DNA of 64,000 nt. Source: Dyadobacter sp. CY312. GTDB taxonomy: Bacteria > Bacteroidota > Bacteroidia > Cytophagales > Spirosomataceae. The translations under genes were made by a program, and so were the position numbers. Below the pieces are notes generated by a model. It had not been told where the DNA came from. It did not search any database and saw only the letters and a list, made by a program, of their open reading frames with translations. This document shows, one piece after another, positions 27,401 through 36,248 of this stretch. The DNA lies in assembly GCF_021390535.1 (NCBI RefSeq), contig NZ_JAJUXG010000007.1:248001-312000 (forward strand), written 5' to 3'. Position 1 is the first letter of the stretch. Each line of letters opens with the position of its first letter.

Positions 27401-27564
27401 ATGCCAGCATCGGTTTGGTTGGGCGTAATCTGTTTTTCTTCAGAAATGATGCACCGTATGATCCTGAGCTAAATACTACAACAGGCGTAGGAGGGCAGGG
27501 GTTGGATATTTTTGGGCTGCCGACAACGCGCAGCATGGGAGTAAATCTTAAACTATCCTTCTAG
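24487..27564 (+). CDS. SusC/RagA-family TonB-linked outer-membrane receptor
   Basis: A complete 1025-residue SusC-type transporter. It has a signal peptide (MKKCLFIWFLTFIVG, ending near QAQ), a carboxypeptidase-regulatory-like domain at about 28-105 (GKVSDEKAEGLPGVNILIKG), then RNLDEVVVTALGIERK as TonB-box region, a plug domain at about 120-245 (SGLQINRSS, PLYVVDGLPI, SINVLKGASASALYGSQGA) and a beta-barrel to the end (GVNLKLSF). The ATG at 24487 is preceded by an in-frame GTG; the ATG is preferred. The SusD partner follows after 42 bp. The plug signature and SusD-like_2 partner fit an uptake system for oligosaccharides or peptides. Substrate unknown; no glycoside hydrolase is adjacent. Confidence 0.95.
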   Translation: MKKCLFIWFLTFIVGTISVVPAQAQDRQLTGKVSDEKAEGLPGVNILIKGTTRGTNSDGEGKFSLSVPASGILIFSSVGYTSKEVSFNSSMTNVDIDLVPDSRNLDEVVVTALGIERKAESLTYSTQAIKGAELTRAKDPNPMNNLVGKISGLQINRSSSGIGGSVNITLRGLKSNRSNQPLYVVDGLPITNTAGSGSEGSFGGGTDRGDILSTLNADDITSINVLKGASASALYGSQGANGAIMITTKKGTSGRTRIDFSSSATFDKAFYMPKLQYSYGQTPSADGGTSYSEESWGAKGNYQDNTKGFLNTGSTLINSIGLSGGTDKVQNYFSYANTTNKGILPTNKFNQHTLSFRNSTKFFGDALSFDGNLMYSTQKIHNRPSSGLYFGVLPGVYMFPRGLDFDKYKQYEYMSPTRNLYLQDWYNINYDKGQGGTHHQQNPYWVLNRNATDQTRNNIIGAANLKYTFTDWLSLSVRGTLNQQWNKFERKVYAGTQGIISGETIAGVLNDNGRYQREEGSGTTKYGDILLIGNKNLNENLELNFTLGGSINDIKSSNWALDARKLKTANAFLLNNLYRDAPINSLKETFVRRQIQSVFASANLGINKYLYVDLTARNDWASTLANTPSAKSGYFYYSAGITTVLGEMFKLPEWNNYSKLRFSYAQVGNDVSEFVTQIPSAKFGSGLLEINNSGVFEGVPLKPEISGSFELGYEARFINNRLNLDVALYKTNTKNQYFSFDGPLGMLNTKVLLNAGDVENKGIEISLGYDVIDTDKFSWKTGLNYTANRNKVLKLHPQLAQTYPIGGNFNVLRLNGSFGDFWGKTFLRDEAGKMMVSTKDSIPLSGPDGYIGNSNPKALIGWNNTITYGNLSLNFTIDGRFGGQVISITEGYLNSFGVSQASADARDNGGVVIDAVNEDGQAITKISAKKYYAAVGNRDGIIEGEVYNATNIRMREISLYYNLPIKSKLISNASIGLVGRNLFFFRNDAPYDPELNTTTGVGGQGLDIFGLPTTRSMGVNLKLSF

Positions 27565-27606
27565 TCGCATTCAAATAGTTCTGAAAAAACATTAACCAGA
27601 TTTAAA

Positions 27607-29235
27607 ATGAATAAGCTAAAATATATATCCAAATGCGTATGCACTGCCCTTGTACTGGTGGCATTAATACCTGGCTGTACTGCTAATTTTGAGGACCTGA
27701 ATACTGATCCGCTTGGACTAACAGATGAGCAGGCGGGAAGTGACTTTGAGTTGGTAGCGGCATTTCTACAACAGGCGCAGAGAGCCGTAATACCGGAAGA
27801 CGTTGGGACTTACCAACTGACGGAAAATCTGATAAGTGACTGTTACAGCGGTTACATGGCAGCGCAAGCTCCATTTCGATCCAATTCCAATAACCTTACT
27901 TACGAGCTGGTCGATGGCTGGAACTCCAATGTCTGGATTTATCGGTACGTGAACGTGATGAATCCCACTTATAAGGTAATGGAGTTGGCCAAAAGTAACA
28001 CCAACTTCAAGGATTTGGATGCTCTGGCGCGCATTATTAAAGTGTCTGCAATGGCGCGGGTTAGTGAAAAAATAGGACCGATCATTTACAGTAAGTACAA
28101 TGTATCGGAGGCAGATGGGAGTATTTCTTACGATGAGCAAAAGGATATTTATCCATTGTTTTTTGCTGATTTGGAAAAGGCAATTACCAGTTTGAAGGAG
28201 CTTAAAACGGTTGCCACTTCGCCACAGATGAAAAAGGCTGATCTGGCCTATACAGCCAATAATTACGACAATTGGTTGAGATATGCCAATACACTTCGGC
28301 TTAGATTGGCTTTGCGTATTGTGAAAGTAGCGCCGGCCCTTGCTAAAACTCAGGGTGAGGCAGCTTTGGATCCTCAGAATGGAGGGCTTTTGGAAGCCAA
28401 CAGTCAAAACTGTTTCATTACAACAAGTGTTACGCATCCGCTCAACATCATCACCAGTCCGACAGACTGGAGTGATACCCGTATGGGCGCCCCCATGGAG
28501 TCCATTATGGGTGGATACAATGATCCTCGTATTGGTAAGTATTTTGTGCCTGCAAAAGATCCGGCTGTTTTGAATCAGTTCAAAGGAATTCGCAGTGGTA
28601 TTGATATCAAAGACAAAGCTACGTACAATGGCTATTCTGAACTTGTTCGTTTTCCTCAAAAAATGCAGCTTATGGTAGCGGCGGAATCCTGGTTTTTAAA
28701 AGCAGAAGCTGCGTTAAGAGGATGGACAAATGCAGGTGTTGCCAAAACCAACTACGAAACGGGAATTGACCGTTCGATGGAAATGCACGGTGCAAGTGCT
28801 CAGGCAGCTGCATATAAAAATGATGCAACCAGCAAGCCAAAACCGTATGTCGATCCCAAGGCGCTTACCGCTGGTCAGAATGACGTTGCGGCTACATCGC
28901 CCTATCTGAGCACGATCACAATAAAATGGGATGATGCTGCGACTAATGACAAAAAGCTGGAAAGAATCATTACACAGAAATGGATTGCTCTTTTCCCGGA
29001 TGGTGAAGAAGCATGGGCTGAATACCGCAGAACAGGATATCCTGTTTTGTTTCCGGTGGTAGTGAATTTAAGTGCGGGAAGAATCCCAACCATACCTGGG
29101 GTAAGACGTATTCAAATACCAATTCGGGAATACAATACCAATGGTCCTGCTGCAAATGCTGCCGCCGCTAAACTAGGCGGAGCCGATACGGGAGCGACCA
29201 GACTTTGGTGGGATGTTGCTGATAAGAGTTTTTAA
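27607..29235 (+). CDS. SusD/RagB-family outer-membrane lipoprotein
   Basis: The 542-residue lipoprotein partner of the SusC gene 42 bp upstream. The signal is MNKLKYISKCVCTALVLVA and the lipobox IPGC ends at Cys24, followed by TANFEDLN. The helical substrate-binding fold includes the KKLERIITQKWIALFPDGEE segment near 445-465, followed by AWAEYRRTGYPVLFPVV and a C-terminal TRLWWDVADKSF. These match the SusD-like_2 branch. It is 43 residues longer than the copy at 1674, so the two pairs are not recent duplicates. The strong terminator at 29284-29330 ends the unit. It would sit on the cell surface and hand ligand to SusC. Confidence 0.93.
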   Translation: MNKLKYISKCVCTALVLVALIPGCTANFEDLNTDPLGLTDEQAGSDFELVAAFLQQAQRAVIPEDVGTYQLTENLISDCYSGYMAAQAPFRSNSNNLTYELVDGWNSNVWIYRYVNVMNPTYKVMELAKSNTNFKDLDALARIIKVSAMARVSEKIGPIIYSKYNVSEADGSISYDEQKDIYPLFFADLEKAITSLKELKTVATSPQMKKADLAYTANNYDNWLRYANTLRLRLALRIVKVAPALAKTQGEAALDPQNGGLLEANSQNCFITTSVTHPLNIITSPTDWSDTRMGAPMESIMGGYNDPRIGKYFVPAKDPAVLNQFKGIRSGIDIKDKATYNGYSELVRFPQKMQLMVAAESWFLKAEAALRGWTNAGVAKTNYETGIDRSMEMHGASAQAAAYKNDATSKPKPYVDPKALTAGQNDVAATSPYLSTITIKWDDAATNDKKLERIITQKWIALFPDGEEAWAEYRRTGYPVLFPVVVNLSAGRIPTIPGVRRIQIPIREYNTNGPAANAAAAKLGGADTGATRLWWDVADKSF

Positions 29236-29283
29236 GTCCTGAGAAGAAATCAGACTCGAAATCGTATAGTTGAATTGTAACTG

Positions 29284-29330
29284 AACCGGGCAGCTGTGAA
29301 ATCACTTTCAGATTTCACAGCTGCCCGGTT
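29284..29330 (+). terminator. Strong rho-independent terminator after the SusC/SusD pair
   Basis: AACCGGGCAGCTGTGAAATC pairs perfectly over 20 bp with the arm ending CTGCCCGGTT, around ACTTTCA, and TTTCTATC follows. Confidence 0.9.
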
Positions 29331-29462
29331 TTCTATCTTATCAGTAACTAGACAGGAGTAGATAATTTTATCATGAAAAGTGCTTTTTTACTACAAAACT
29401 TACTATTTAGTATTTTTAGAGCTAATACTTAAATTAACCAGATAAAAGTTGAGCTAAACGAA

Positions 29463-30005
29463 ATGGAGGAAACAAGATATTTGATCAGAAAGGCGATTTA
29501 TACGGATTGGATTCAAATTTTTGAGCTGTACAAATCAGTGAGTTCCGTTTTAGGTGGGCTGGCTCGGAACAATGAAGAAATTACGGAAGAATATGTAAAG
29601 AACTTTGTAAGTAAGTCATACCAAAATGGAGTTCAGTTTGTGGTCTTGGACAGAGATGAAAATGAAAGGGTGGTGGCAGAGGTACATTGTTACAAATTGG
29701 ATCCAAAAGTATTCAGTCACGTATTGAGCGAACTCACAATAGCTATTGATCCGGATTATCAGGGAATGGGTTTGGGAAAACAACTCTTTGAATCTTTACT
29801 TACATATGTTCAAAAAGAAAGAAAAGGTATATATAGGATTGAGTTGATTGCCCGTGAGAGCAATCGAAAAGCTATAACGCTTTATGAAAAGTTAGGGTTT
29901 AAAAAAGAAGGAAGAATGGAAGGGCGAATCAAAAATCACTTGGGAGAATTCGAAGCAGACATTCCAATGGCGTGGTTCAATCCGAATTTTGCTGACTTTC
30001 AATAA
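29463..30005 (+). CDS. GNAT-family N-acetyltransferase
   Basis: A 180-residue cytoplasmic acetyltransferase. The acetyl-CoA pyrophosphate loop is QGMGLGKQLF (99-108), preceded by ELTIAIDPDY, and the C-terminal motif B is RESNRKAITLYEKLGFKKEG (130-149). This fits the RimI/PhnO-like group that acetylates amino groups of proteins, amino acids or small amines. The acceptor cannot be inferred. It stands alone between terminators at 29284-29330 and 30013-30050. Confidence 0.88.
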   Translation: MEETRYLIRKAIYTDWIQIFELYKSVSSVLGGLARNNEEITEEYVKNFVSKSYQNGVQFVVLDRDENERVVAEVHCYKLDPKVFSHVLSELTIAIDPDYQGMGLGKQLFESLLTYVQKERKGIYRIELIARESNRKAITLYEKLGFKKEGRMEGRIKNHLGEFEADIPMAWFNPNFADFQ

Positions 30006-30012
30006 TTTAGAA

Positions 30013-30050
30013 GACGGTTCCGATGCGGGCAATCAAGCATCGAAACCGTC
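30013..30050. terminator. Terminator between GNAT gene and endonuclease/phosphatase gene
   Basis: GACGGTTCCGATGC pairs with GCATCGAAACCGTC (one mismatch) around about 10 nt; the plus-strand side has CAGCTTTTTA. The two genes are convergent, so it may serve both. Confidence 0.75.
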
Positions 30051-30077
30051 CAGCTTTTTAGCTACAATCACGGTTTA

Positions 30078-31259
30078 TCACTCCAATCCAACCTTCACCC
30101 ATACCAACCTGTGATCCGAGCTGGATTCTCTTTTCTCTACAAGCTCTGACATTGGTTCTCCTTTGGCTGGCCAAAAAACGCCGCCGTCTTTTACTTTGAA
30201 ACCTATTTTCGATGGCAAAACGTAATCGGCTCTCATGCGCCAGAATGCGGTGTGATTTTTGGCAAATGCATTATCAGGACTGTGTTGTGCTCCGCCTTTG
30301 CTTTCCGGTGTGGTTTCACTGTTGATTTTTGGATGAGCTAATAGCGACCTGATTCCATCCGTTATGGCGTTTCCTTCATCTGGTGAAGCATTTTGGTCTC
30401 CCATTATTACGAAAGGGACATCGTTACTCAAGCCGCCTTTTTTGCCTTGATCATCATAAATGTAGGTTCCCGTATCGCCTGAAATATAATCCCGCCAGAA
30501 ACGGATCTCGTCGAAATTTCTTTTGCCATTTCTGTCTTCGGCTCCGTCGAAAGTAGGAGGAGTGGGGTGGCTGGCCAATACATGGATTGTTTTGCCGCCA
30601 ACCTGAACAGGAACATCCCAGTGTGATTTGGACGACAACGGAAACTGTGCCCATGCTTCCGGACTATACCAGTCGCTGCCGTCGGCTTTTGTAATTTTAT
30701 GCGCACCTGGCATATCTTTCCATTTAAAGTGTTGGAAAGTACGTACGTTCTTCGAATCAATAGGATATTTAGATAAGACAACCATTGCATACTGTCCCGG
30801 ATAGTTTCCGAATCCCCAGGCATCGTTTCCGAACCGATCCATTTTGCCATCATTGTTCAGGTCAAAAGGTGAGGGTTGGCCTGTGTTTACAGTGGAATAA
30901 AAATAATACGGGTAGTCAATGGCTTTTGCTCCATTCTGACTTCTCATCAGGTAATTTTTTACAAAGGCTTTTACCCCAAGCTCAGGGTCCTGGATGTAAT
31001 CAAACTCATTAAGCAGGATCACATCCGGCCTCACAGTTTGGATAATAGAAGCGATATTTTTGATCTGTGCATTGGAGCCCGAAGCCAGTTCTTTGATCAA
31101 TACCTGCTCGGAATTCCCTTTTGTACCTCTTGGAACATAATTTTCGGCTTCCATACTTACGTTGTATGTAGCGAATGTGAGTTCGGTAACTTTTTTCTTG
31201 GTTTGAGAGAATAGAATCCCGGGAGAAAGCATGGTCAGGATTAATAATATTTTTTTCAT
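30078..31259 (-). CDS. Secreted endonuclease/exonuclease/phosphatase-family protein
   Basis: A 393-residue exported protein. The signal peptide MKKILLILTMLSPGILF ends near SQ at residue 19. The metal-dependent EEP fold shows LLNEFDYIQD near 102 (catalytic Glu), ASHPTPPTFDG near 233-243, VIMGDQNASPDEG near 287-299 (the GDxN motif) and SSDHRLVWV near 381-389 (the SDH motif). All key motifs are present, so it should be active. Family members cleave DNA, RNA, inositol phosphates or sphingomyelin. Here the substrate is unknown, but export suggests nutrient phosphate or nucleic acid degradation. It is divergent from nothing close and convergent with the GNAT gene. Confidence 0.85.
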   Translation of the reverse strand: MKKILLILTMLSPGILFSQTKKKVTELTFATYNVSMEAENYVPRGTKGNSEQVLIKELASGSNAQIKNIASIIQTVRPDVILLNEFDYIQDPELGVKAFVKNYLMRSQNGAKAIDYPYYFYSTVNTGQPSPFDLNNDGKMDRFGNDAWGFGNYPGQYAMVVLSKYPIDSKNVRTFQHFKWKDMPGAHKITKADGSDWYSPEAWAQFPLSSKSHWDVPVQVGGKTIHVLASHPTPPTFDGAEDRNGKRNFDEIRFWRDYISGDTGTYIYDDQGKKGGLSNDVPFVIMGDQNASPDEGNAITDGIRSLLAHPKINSETTPESKGGAQHSPDNAFAKNHTAFWRMRADYVLPSKIGFKVKDGGVFWPAKGEPMSELVEKRESSSDHRLVWVKVGLE

Positions 31260-31349
31260 AAAAACGCCTTGTTCATAGTTTGTACGCGAAGATAGGAATC
31301 TTATCCCGCAGCACTAAGCAAGTTATATTACCTTTTCAGTTGATGAGAC

Positions 31350-31381
31350 AAAAAAAGAGCTGCCACATAAGGTGACAGCTC
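31350..31381 (-). terminator. Terminator after dnaJ (minus strand)
   Basis: GAGCTGCCAC and GTGACAGCTC form a stem with one mismatch around ATAAG, and the A run at 31350-31356 gives a T run on the minus strand. Confidence 0.8.
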
Positions 31382-31409
31382 AAAAGACATAAAACGGACT
31401 TTGTCCGTG

Positions 31410-32576
31410 TCAATGAAAGAAGTCTTTCATTTTATCAAAAAAACCTTTTTCGTTTTTGCCTGGTTTCGGCTGAAAATTCGGAGAATGACGAAGCGATTCC
31501 AATGTTTCGCGTTCGTCGGATGACAATTGCTGGGGCGTCCATACATTAATGTGCACCAGCTGGTCACCTTTTCCGTATCCGTTCAGGTCCTTAATACCTT
31601 TACCTTTCAGACGAAGTATTTTACCAGCCTGCGTTCCCGCTTCAACGTTGATACGTGCTTTCCCGTCGATCGTTGGTATTTCTGTTGAGGTTCCCAATGC
31701 TGCATCTACAAAGCTAAGGTGCATGTCGAATACAACATTGTTACCGTCGCGTTTCAGTTGTGCATCTTCTTCTTCTTCAATCACGATCAGCAGATCTCCT
31801 GCAACACCGCCACGCGAAGGAACATTTCCTTTACCCGACATAGATAGTTGCATACCTTCTGCCACACCACCCGGAATGTTCAGCGTGATCAGGTCATCTT
31901 GTAACAACCTTCCTTCGCCCGCACATGAATCACAGCGTTCGCTGATGATCTTGCCATCTCCGTTACAGGTTGGGCAGGTGCTGGTCGATACCATTTGTCC
32001 AAGCATGGTGCTCACCACTTTACGAACCTGACCTGTACCATTACAGCTTCCGCAGTTGGTAAGAGAAGTTCCGTTTTTGGCACCGTTTCCACCGCAGGTA
32101 TTACAGCTCACATGGCGTTTTACCTTGATTTTTTTCTCAACACCGTTGGCAACTTCTTCCAGATTCAATTTCAGTTTGATACGAAGATCAGAGCCTTTAC
32201 GAACCCGGCGTCCATTTCCACCGCCGCCACCGCGGCCAAAAATATCACCGAACGGGCTGCTATCACCAAATATGTCTCCGAACTGAGAGAAAATATCGTC
32301 CATAGAGAAACCTCCTCCTGCACCGTAGCCACCTCCACCGGAAGGACCACCTACGCCAGCATGTCCGAACTGATCGTAACGGGCGCGTTTGTTCTCATCG
32401 CTCAGAATGCTGTAAGCTTCTGCTGCTTCTTTAAACTTGTCTTCCGCAGTTGGATCGTCCGGATTTTTGTCCGGGTGAAATTTAATTGCCAGCTTTCGGT
32501 AAGCCTTTTTTATCTCGTCGGCAGCAGCACCACGCTCCACACCCAATATTTCGTAATAATCTCTTTTCTTAGCCAT
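31410..32576 (-). CDS. dnaJ: Chaperone DnaJ
   Basis: A 388-residue Hsp40 co-chaperone of DnaK. The J domain occupies 1-70 with HPD at 34-36, which stimulates the DnaK ATPase. A Gly/Phe-rich linker runs to about 125. Four zinc-binding CxxCxGxG motifs follow: CNTCGGNG (158-165), CGSCNGTG (175-182), CPTCNGDG (201-208) and CDSCAGEG (215-222). The C-terminal substrate-binding and dimerisation domain completes a full type I DnaJ. It is downstream of grpE on the same strand, 112 bp apart, an arrangement typical of heat-shock operons. dnaK is not in the window. A terminator follows at 31350-31381. Confidence 0.97.
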   Translation of the reverse strand: MAKKRDYYEILGVERGAAADEIKKAYRKLAIKFHPDKNPDDPTAEDKFKEAAEAYSILSDENKRARYDQFGHAGVGGPSGGGGYGAGGGFSMDDIFSQFGDIFGDSSPFGDIFGRGGGGGNGRRVRKGSDLRIKLKLNLEEVANGVEKKIKVKRHVSCNTCGGNGAKNGTSLTNCGSCNGTGQVRKVVSTMLGQMVSTSTCPTCNGDGKIISERCDSCAGEGRLLQDDLITLNIPGGVAEGMQLSMSGKGNVPSRGGVAGDLLIVIEEEEDAQLKRDGNNVVFDMHLSFVDAALGTSTEIPTIDGKARINVEAGTQAGKILRLKGKGIKDLNGYGKGDQLVHINVWTPQQLSSDERETLESLRHSPNFQPKPGKNEKGFFDKMKDFFH

Positions 32577-32688
32577 TTTTTAATGTCGTATGTATCATGT
32601 AAATCTGTCCTCCGGCGTGCCAGCTGATTTTTCAGAATCAATGTCGGATGCCTTTGGTTATTACACATCATACATGTCTTGATTGATA

Positions 32689-33309
32689 TTAAGCGCCAAC
32701 GATCACTTTTGCGTAGCGTATCACTTTGTCATTCAGATAATAACCTTTTTCAATCTCGTCGATAACCTTTCCTTTAAGATCGTCCGATGCCGCGGGGAAC
32801 TGTGCAATTGATTCATGAATTTCTGCGTCAAAAGTTTCTCCTTTTGCCTCCATTGGCTTCAAACCTTTTGCTTCCAGGGTTTTGAACAACTTGTTATAAA
32901 TCAGGTCAACTCCCTCTTTTAATGCCACAATGTCGGTAGATGAATCAAATGACACTTTTGCGCGTTCGAAATCATCCACAACCGGCAGGATTGTTTTTAC
33001 AACGTCCGCTCCCGCAGTAGACAAAAGTTCCAGTTTTTCTTTGGAAGTACGTCTGCGGAAATTTTCAAAATCGGCGTATAACCTTAAATATTTGTCTTTT
33101 AATTCTGCAACTTCTTGTTTTGCAGCATCTAATGGATCAATTTCATGCACTTGCTGTGCATCTTCGCTGATCTCCTGACCAGCATTGTCCATAGGTACGG
33201 CATTGGCCGACTCTTCCTTAGCGAAGTTTTCCGTTTCCGGGACTGAATTCTCCTCGTTCATTTCGTTTGTGATATCTTGATCTATGTTGTACTCTTTGTC
33301 GTTCGGCAT
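32689..33309 (-). CDS. grpE: Nucleotide exchange factor GrpE
   Basis: A 206-residue protein that releases ADP from DnaK. The acidic N terminus (1-65, with SVPETENF and EISEDAQQVHEID) is disordered. A long coiled coil covers about 65-115 (KQEVAELKDKYLRLYADFEN followed by FRRRTSKEKLELL), and the C-terminal beta domain includes GLKPMEAKGETFDAEIHESI. It is upstream of dnaJ in the likely grpE-dnaJ operon and divergent from queG. No CIRCE or recognisable heat-shock operator is visible in the 112-bp upstream region; a Bacteroidota-type promoter may lie there but I cannot identify it. Confidence 0.95.
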   Translation of the reverse strand: MPNDKEYNIDQDITNEMNEENSVPETENFAKEESANAVPMDNAGQEISEDAQQVHEIDPLDAAKQEVAELKDKYLRLYADFENFRRRTSKEKLELLSTAGADVVKTILPVVDDFERAKVSFDSSTDIVALKEGVDLIYNKLFKTLEAKGLKPMEAKGETFDAEIHESIAQFPAASDDLKGKVIDEIEKGYYLNDKVIRYAKVIVGA

Positions 33310-33409
33310 AGTAATGGGTACTTTTATGACTTTTGTATTGATTTGACACCCCTAAATTACTTTGCCAGAAGCAAAATACTGACAAGATGACATTTTTAGT
33401 TTGTATTTG

Positions 33410-33417
33410 TAACTTTG
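33410..33417 (+). promoter_or_regulatory. -7 box immediately before queG
   Basis: TAACTTTG matches TAnnTTTG and ends 4 nt before the ATG at 33422, predicting a leaderless or nearly leaderless mRNA. The upstream -33 TTTG is not clear at the normal spacing. Confidence 0.55.
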
Positions 33418-33421
33418 CAGT

Positions 33422-34369
33422 ATGACTACAACCGACTTAATAGCGCAGGAAAGAAGCAAGTTTATAAAATTGAAGGCACAGGAAAATGGCTTCGATTTTT
33501 GCGGAATTTCCCGTGCTGATTTTCTGGAAGCAGAAGCGCCCAGGTTGGAAAACTGGCTGAACCGGAATCACAACGGAGCCATGGCTTACATGGCCAATCA
33601 CTTCGATAAACGGCTTGATCCCAGAAAACTGGTTGATGGAGCCAAAAGTGTCATATCCGTTTTGCTCAATTATTACCCGGAGGAGAGACTGCCCGAAGGG
33701 AAGGATGATCTGAAAATCTCCAAATATGCCTATGGAAAGGATTATCATTTTGTATTAAAAGAAAAACTTGGTGCGTTATTAACATCCATACGGGAGGAGA
33801 TTGGTGATGTGGACGCGAGGATTTTTGTGGATTCAGCACCGGTGATGGATAAGGCATGGGCAGCGAAAAGTGGTTTGGGATGGGTGGGTAAACATTCCAA
33901 CTTGCTTAACCGTGACATGGGTAGTTTCTTTTTTATCGGCGAAATCATTTGCGATCTGGAACTGGCATATGACGGAGCAACCGGCGATTATTGCGGAACC
34001 TGCACCCGGTGTGTAGACGCCTGCCCGACTGACGCCATAACAGAAGCCTATGTGGTAGATGGCAGCAAGTGTATCAGCTATTATACCATTGAACTTAAAG
34101 AAGCCATTCCGACCGATGTTCGCGGGAAATTTGAGAACTGGATATTCGGCTGTGACATTTGCCAGGATGTTTGCCCATGGAACCGTTTTTCGAAAACCAA
34201 CACCACTCCGGAATTTTCAATTCAGCCGGGAATGACCGATCTGTCGGCAAACGACTGGGCAGAAATTACGGAAGAGGTTTTCCGTGAGGTGTTTAGAAAG
34301 TCGCCTTTGAAACGGACTAAGTTTGAAGGCCTCAAAAGAAACATTGAATTTGTGAGGCCGGATAAATAA
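33422..34369 (+). CDS. queG: Epoxyqueuosine reductase QueG
   Basis: A 315-residue cobalamin- and iron-sulfur-dependent enzyme that completes queuosine on GUN-anticodon tRNAs. It has the N-terminal DUF1730 region, a cobalamin-binding core with [19 protein letters not shown] (136-154) including the likely catalytic Asp137, and two 4Fe-4S motifs with [13 protein letters not shown] (191-203), Cys217 and [10 protein letters not shown] (244-253). The family's C-terminal HEAT repeats are missing, as in many bacterial QueG. The start follows a promoter box by 4 nt, and the gene is divergent from grpE. Confidence 0.95.
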   Translation: MTTTDLIAQERSKFIKLKAQENGFDFCGISRADFLEAEAPRLENWLNRNHNGAMAYMANHFDKRLDPRKLVDGAKSVISVLLNYYPEERLPEGKDDLKISKYAYGKDYHFVLKEKLGALLTSIREEIGDVDARIFVDSAPVMDKAWAAKSGLGWVGKHSNLLNRDMGSFFFIGEIICDLELAYDGATGDYCGTCTRCVDACPTDAITEAYVVDGSKCISYYTIELKEAIPTDVRGKFENWIFGCDICQDVCPWNRFSKTNTTPEFSIQPGMTDLSANDWAEITEEVFREVFRKSPLKRTKFEGLKRNIEFVRPDK

Positions 34370-34395
34370 AAAGGACTATTAATTCTCAAACCTCT

Positions 34396-34403
34396 TATAT
34401 TTG
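34396..34403 (+). promoter_or_regulatory. -7 box upstream of the DUF1761 gene
   Basis: TATATTTG matches TAnnTTTG, 43 nt before the preferred ATG at 34447. Confidence 0.45.
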
Positions 34404-34446
34404 GCTTTGGTAGTACCTTTTGATGGCTGAACAAATACTCTGTTTT

Positions 34447-34860
34447 ATGAGAAAACAATCTGTCAATCTTTGGGCGGTGCTTGTGTGTGTGGTAATTTCA
34501 CAAATAGTGCCTGCATTGTGGTATGGAGCATTTTCTGAAACCTGGATTGCCTTAAACGGCTTTACTATGGATCAGATCAAAGCTGCAAACAGTCCCACTC
34601 CTTACCTGGCCAGTATCGTCTCATCTTCTTTTACAGCTTACACCATAGCCTGGATATTCACAAAAATTCCTGTAAAATCTGTGATAACAGGTTTCCTGAC
34701 AGGGTTGCTTTTTGGAGTTGTTTTTGTCCTTTTCGAGATCATTGTAAAAGACATGTTTTCACTAAGACCTTTGATGCTCTCACTGATTGATGGCGGACCA
34801 CGTGTGCTCGTTTACAGCATCACAGGTGCCATATTGGGTATCTGGCGAAAATACGAATAG
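34447..34860 (+). CDS. DUF1761 family membrane protein
   Basis: A small membrane protein of 137 residues if translation begins at 34447 (MRKQSVNLWAVLV), the pattern usual for DUF1761; an ATG at 34423 would add eight residues. Four predicted helices lie near 7-25 (WAVLVCVVISQIVPALWYG), 53-73, 78-98 and 113-131. The family is widespread and uncharacterised; members sit in the inner membrane and keep the ALWYG motif seen here. It follows queG by 77 bp on the same strand but has its own promoter box. No functional clue from neighbours. Confidence 0.8.
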   Translation: MRKQSVNLWAVLVCVVISQIVPALWYGAFSETWIALNGFTMDQIKAANSPTPYLASIVSSSFTAYTIAWIFTKIPVKSVITGFLTGLLFGVVFVLFEIIVKDMFSLRPLMLSLIDGGPRVLVYSITGAILGIWRKYE

Positions 34861-34996
34861 ACGCGCTCGCAAATCAGGCATTTAGTTGATATTGTTCAAA
34901 GTCGTATATTTGACCATTGTTTATCAGATTGTTAAAATAAACTATTCGGTTTGGCCGCAGTGGAAATGACATAACGATCTGTATGTTAACGCATCA

Positions 34997-35935
34997 ATGA
35001 GAAAATACCTTTACATCATAACACTTCTTTCCGGTCTCGTTTTTCACAATTCTCATGCGCAGGATTTGATTGTTACCAATGTGGGCGACTCCATCTCCTG
35101 CGTCATTGTACTTGAAACAAGTACAGTGGTACAGTTCTCCTACGCCAAATACAATCAGAAAATGGTGAGGGAATTTGGAAAGGATCGTGTCAGTTCCATC
35201 GTTTACCGGTTTTACACTGAAAGAGATTCGTTGCGTGCCATTGCCGCTTTACAAAATGTTCCCGTAACGCCAGAGGTCATCGAATCAGATACGATAAAAC
35301 AGGTGGTGGAGCCAACAGTTGTGGATGTTGCTAATGTACAGCAGGAGACTTCGCCATGGGGGAAATGGCAATTTGGTGTGGATGGAGGTTATGGCTATCG
35401 TTTATTCAGATCCAGGGTAAAAGCGACTTCTTATGAACGTGAATATACCGACAAGTTAAAAGCCGGGTATTCTTTTGGTGCTAACGTATTTTACTTTCCA
35501 TGGAAAAATGTGGGCTTTGGTGTTAAGTATAACATTTACAGAAGCAAAACAGAGAGAGATATTCGCACTCGCGATGACGTGACGATTCAATTTTTAGGCT
35601 TGTCGGTAGCTCACCGCAAGATTTTTTCAAACGATAAAACTTCTATATTAAGTGCATTCTGGGCTGGCTACCAACCTTATAAAAATGTCGCCAGGCACAT
35701 TGGGCAGGATTATACAATGAAGGCAAACACAATGGGCTGGGGTATAAGTGTTGGAATTGAGCAACGTATCTCACCGCAATTCGCATTAAGTCTTACTGGT
35801 TCGGGTTACATGGGCAATATTTACAAATACAAAAGAGACTCTAAAGGACGAACCGAAACAATTAAGTTCTCTTATGACGAGTTCGAAGACCTTTCCCGTG
35901 CGGAAATCACATTAGGTCTGAAATTTTTGCACTAG
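34997..35935 (+). CDS. Predicted outer-membrane beta-barrel protein, function unknown
   Basis: A 312-residue exported protein. The signal peptide MRKYLYIITLLSGLVFHNS ends near HAQ (residue 22). An N-terminal soluble domain of about 75 residues (DLIVTNVGDSISCVIVLETS) resembles the small beta domain often found before barrels. From about residue 120 it is rich in alternating aromatics (GKWQFGVDGGYGYRLF; GVKYNIYRSKT; WGISVGIEQRISPQFALSLT) and ends AEITLGLKFLH. It is probably an 8- to 10-strand outer-membrane barrel. Specific function unknown. Confidence 0.78.
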   Translation: MRKYLYIITLLSGLVFHNSHAQDLIVTNVGDSISCVIVLETSTVVQFSYAKYNQKMVREFGKDRVSSIVYRFYTERDSLRAIAALQNVPVTPEVIESDTIKQVVEPTVVDVANVQQETSPWGKWQFGVDGGYGYRLFRSRVKATSYEREYTDKLKAGYSFGANVFYFPWKNVGFGVKYNIYRSKTERDIRTRDDVTIQFLGLSVAHRKIFSNDKTSILSAFWAGYQPYKNVARHIGQDYTMKANTMGWGISVGIEQRISPQFALSLTGSGYMGNIYKYKRDSKGRTETIKFSYDEFEDLSRAEITLGLKFLH

Positions 35936-36248
35936 AATTCACTGCTTTGTATTTGTGAGCCAGTTTTTTGTTTTCCCAAAACATCAGAAATGGGGACGTT
36001 AAATTTCTTAGTGTCTTCGAGTCTTCGTGGCAAAATCATTCAACAATTTACCTGAGTATATTGAGTACTGCATTCTAACGTTTATAAATTGATTTTATAA
36101 TAAAGTAAGGGATAATTAGGATTTTTTAGTCTTGGTTTTACTATGCCTTTGCAGGTCTCTCACAAAATGAGCGCGGCAATGGTAGATTGAACACTTTCTC
36201 GTCTTCAAATTAGTACAAAGCTTTTTTAATCATTTTTAAACCAAAAGA
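35936..36248. other. Intergenic region, 313 bp
   Basis: No gene is visible. The stretch carries the octamer repeat at 36007-36030. I see no confident terminator after the outer-membrane protein. Confidence 0.5.
36007..36030 (+). repeat. Octamer repeat: CTTAGTGT CTTCGAGT CTTCGTGG
   Basis: Three related 8-nt units in tandem, in the gap between an outer-membrane protein gene and the ThuA gene. A similar group is at 48034-48061. Confidence 0.45.

Noticed and set aside
27766-28659. Long minus-strand frame of 297 codons
   Set aside because: Entirely antisense to the SusD-like lipoprotein, which has a signal peptide and family motifs on the plus strand.
31995-32627. Plus-strand frame of 210 codons
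   Set aside because: Antisense to dnaJ, whose zinc motifs and J domain are unmistakable; the long frame results from glycine-rich codons.
33310-33421. CIRCE-type heat-shock operator between grpE and queG
   Set aside because: I see no TTAGCACTC/GAGTGCTAA inverted repeat in the gap.
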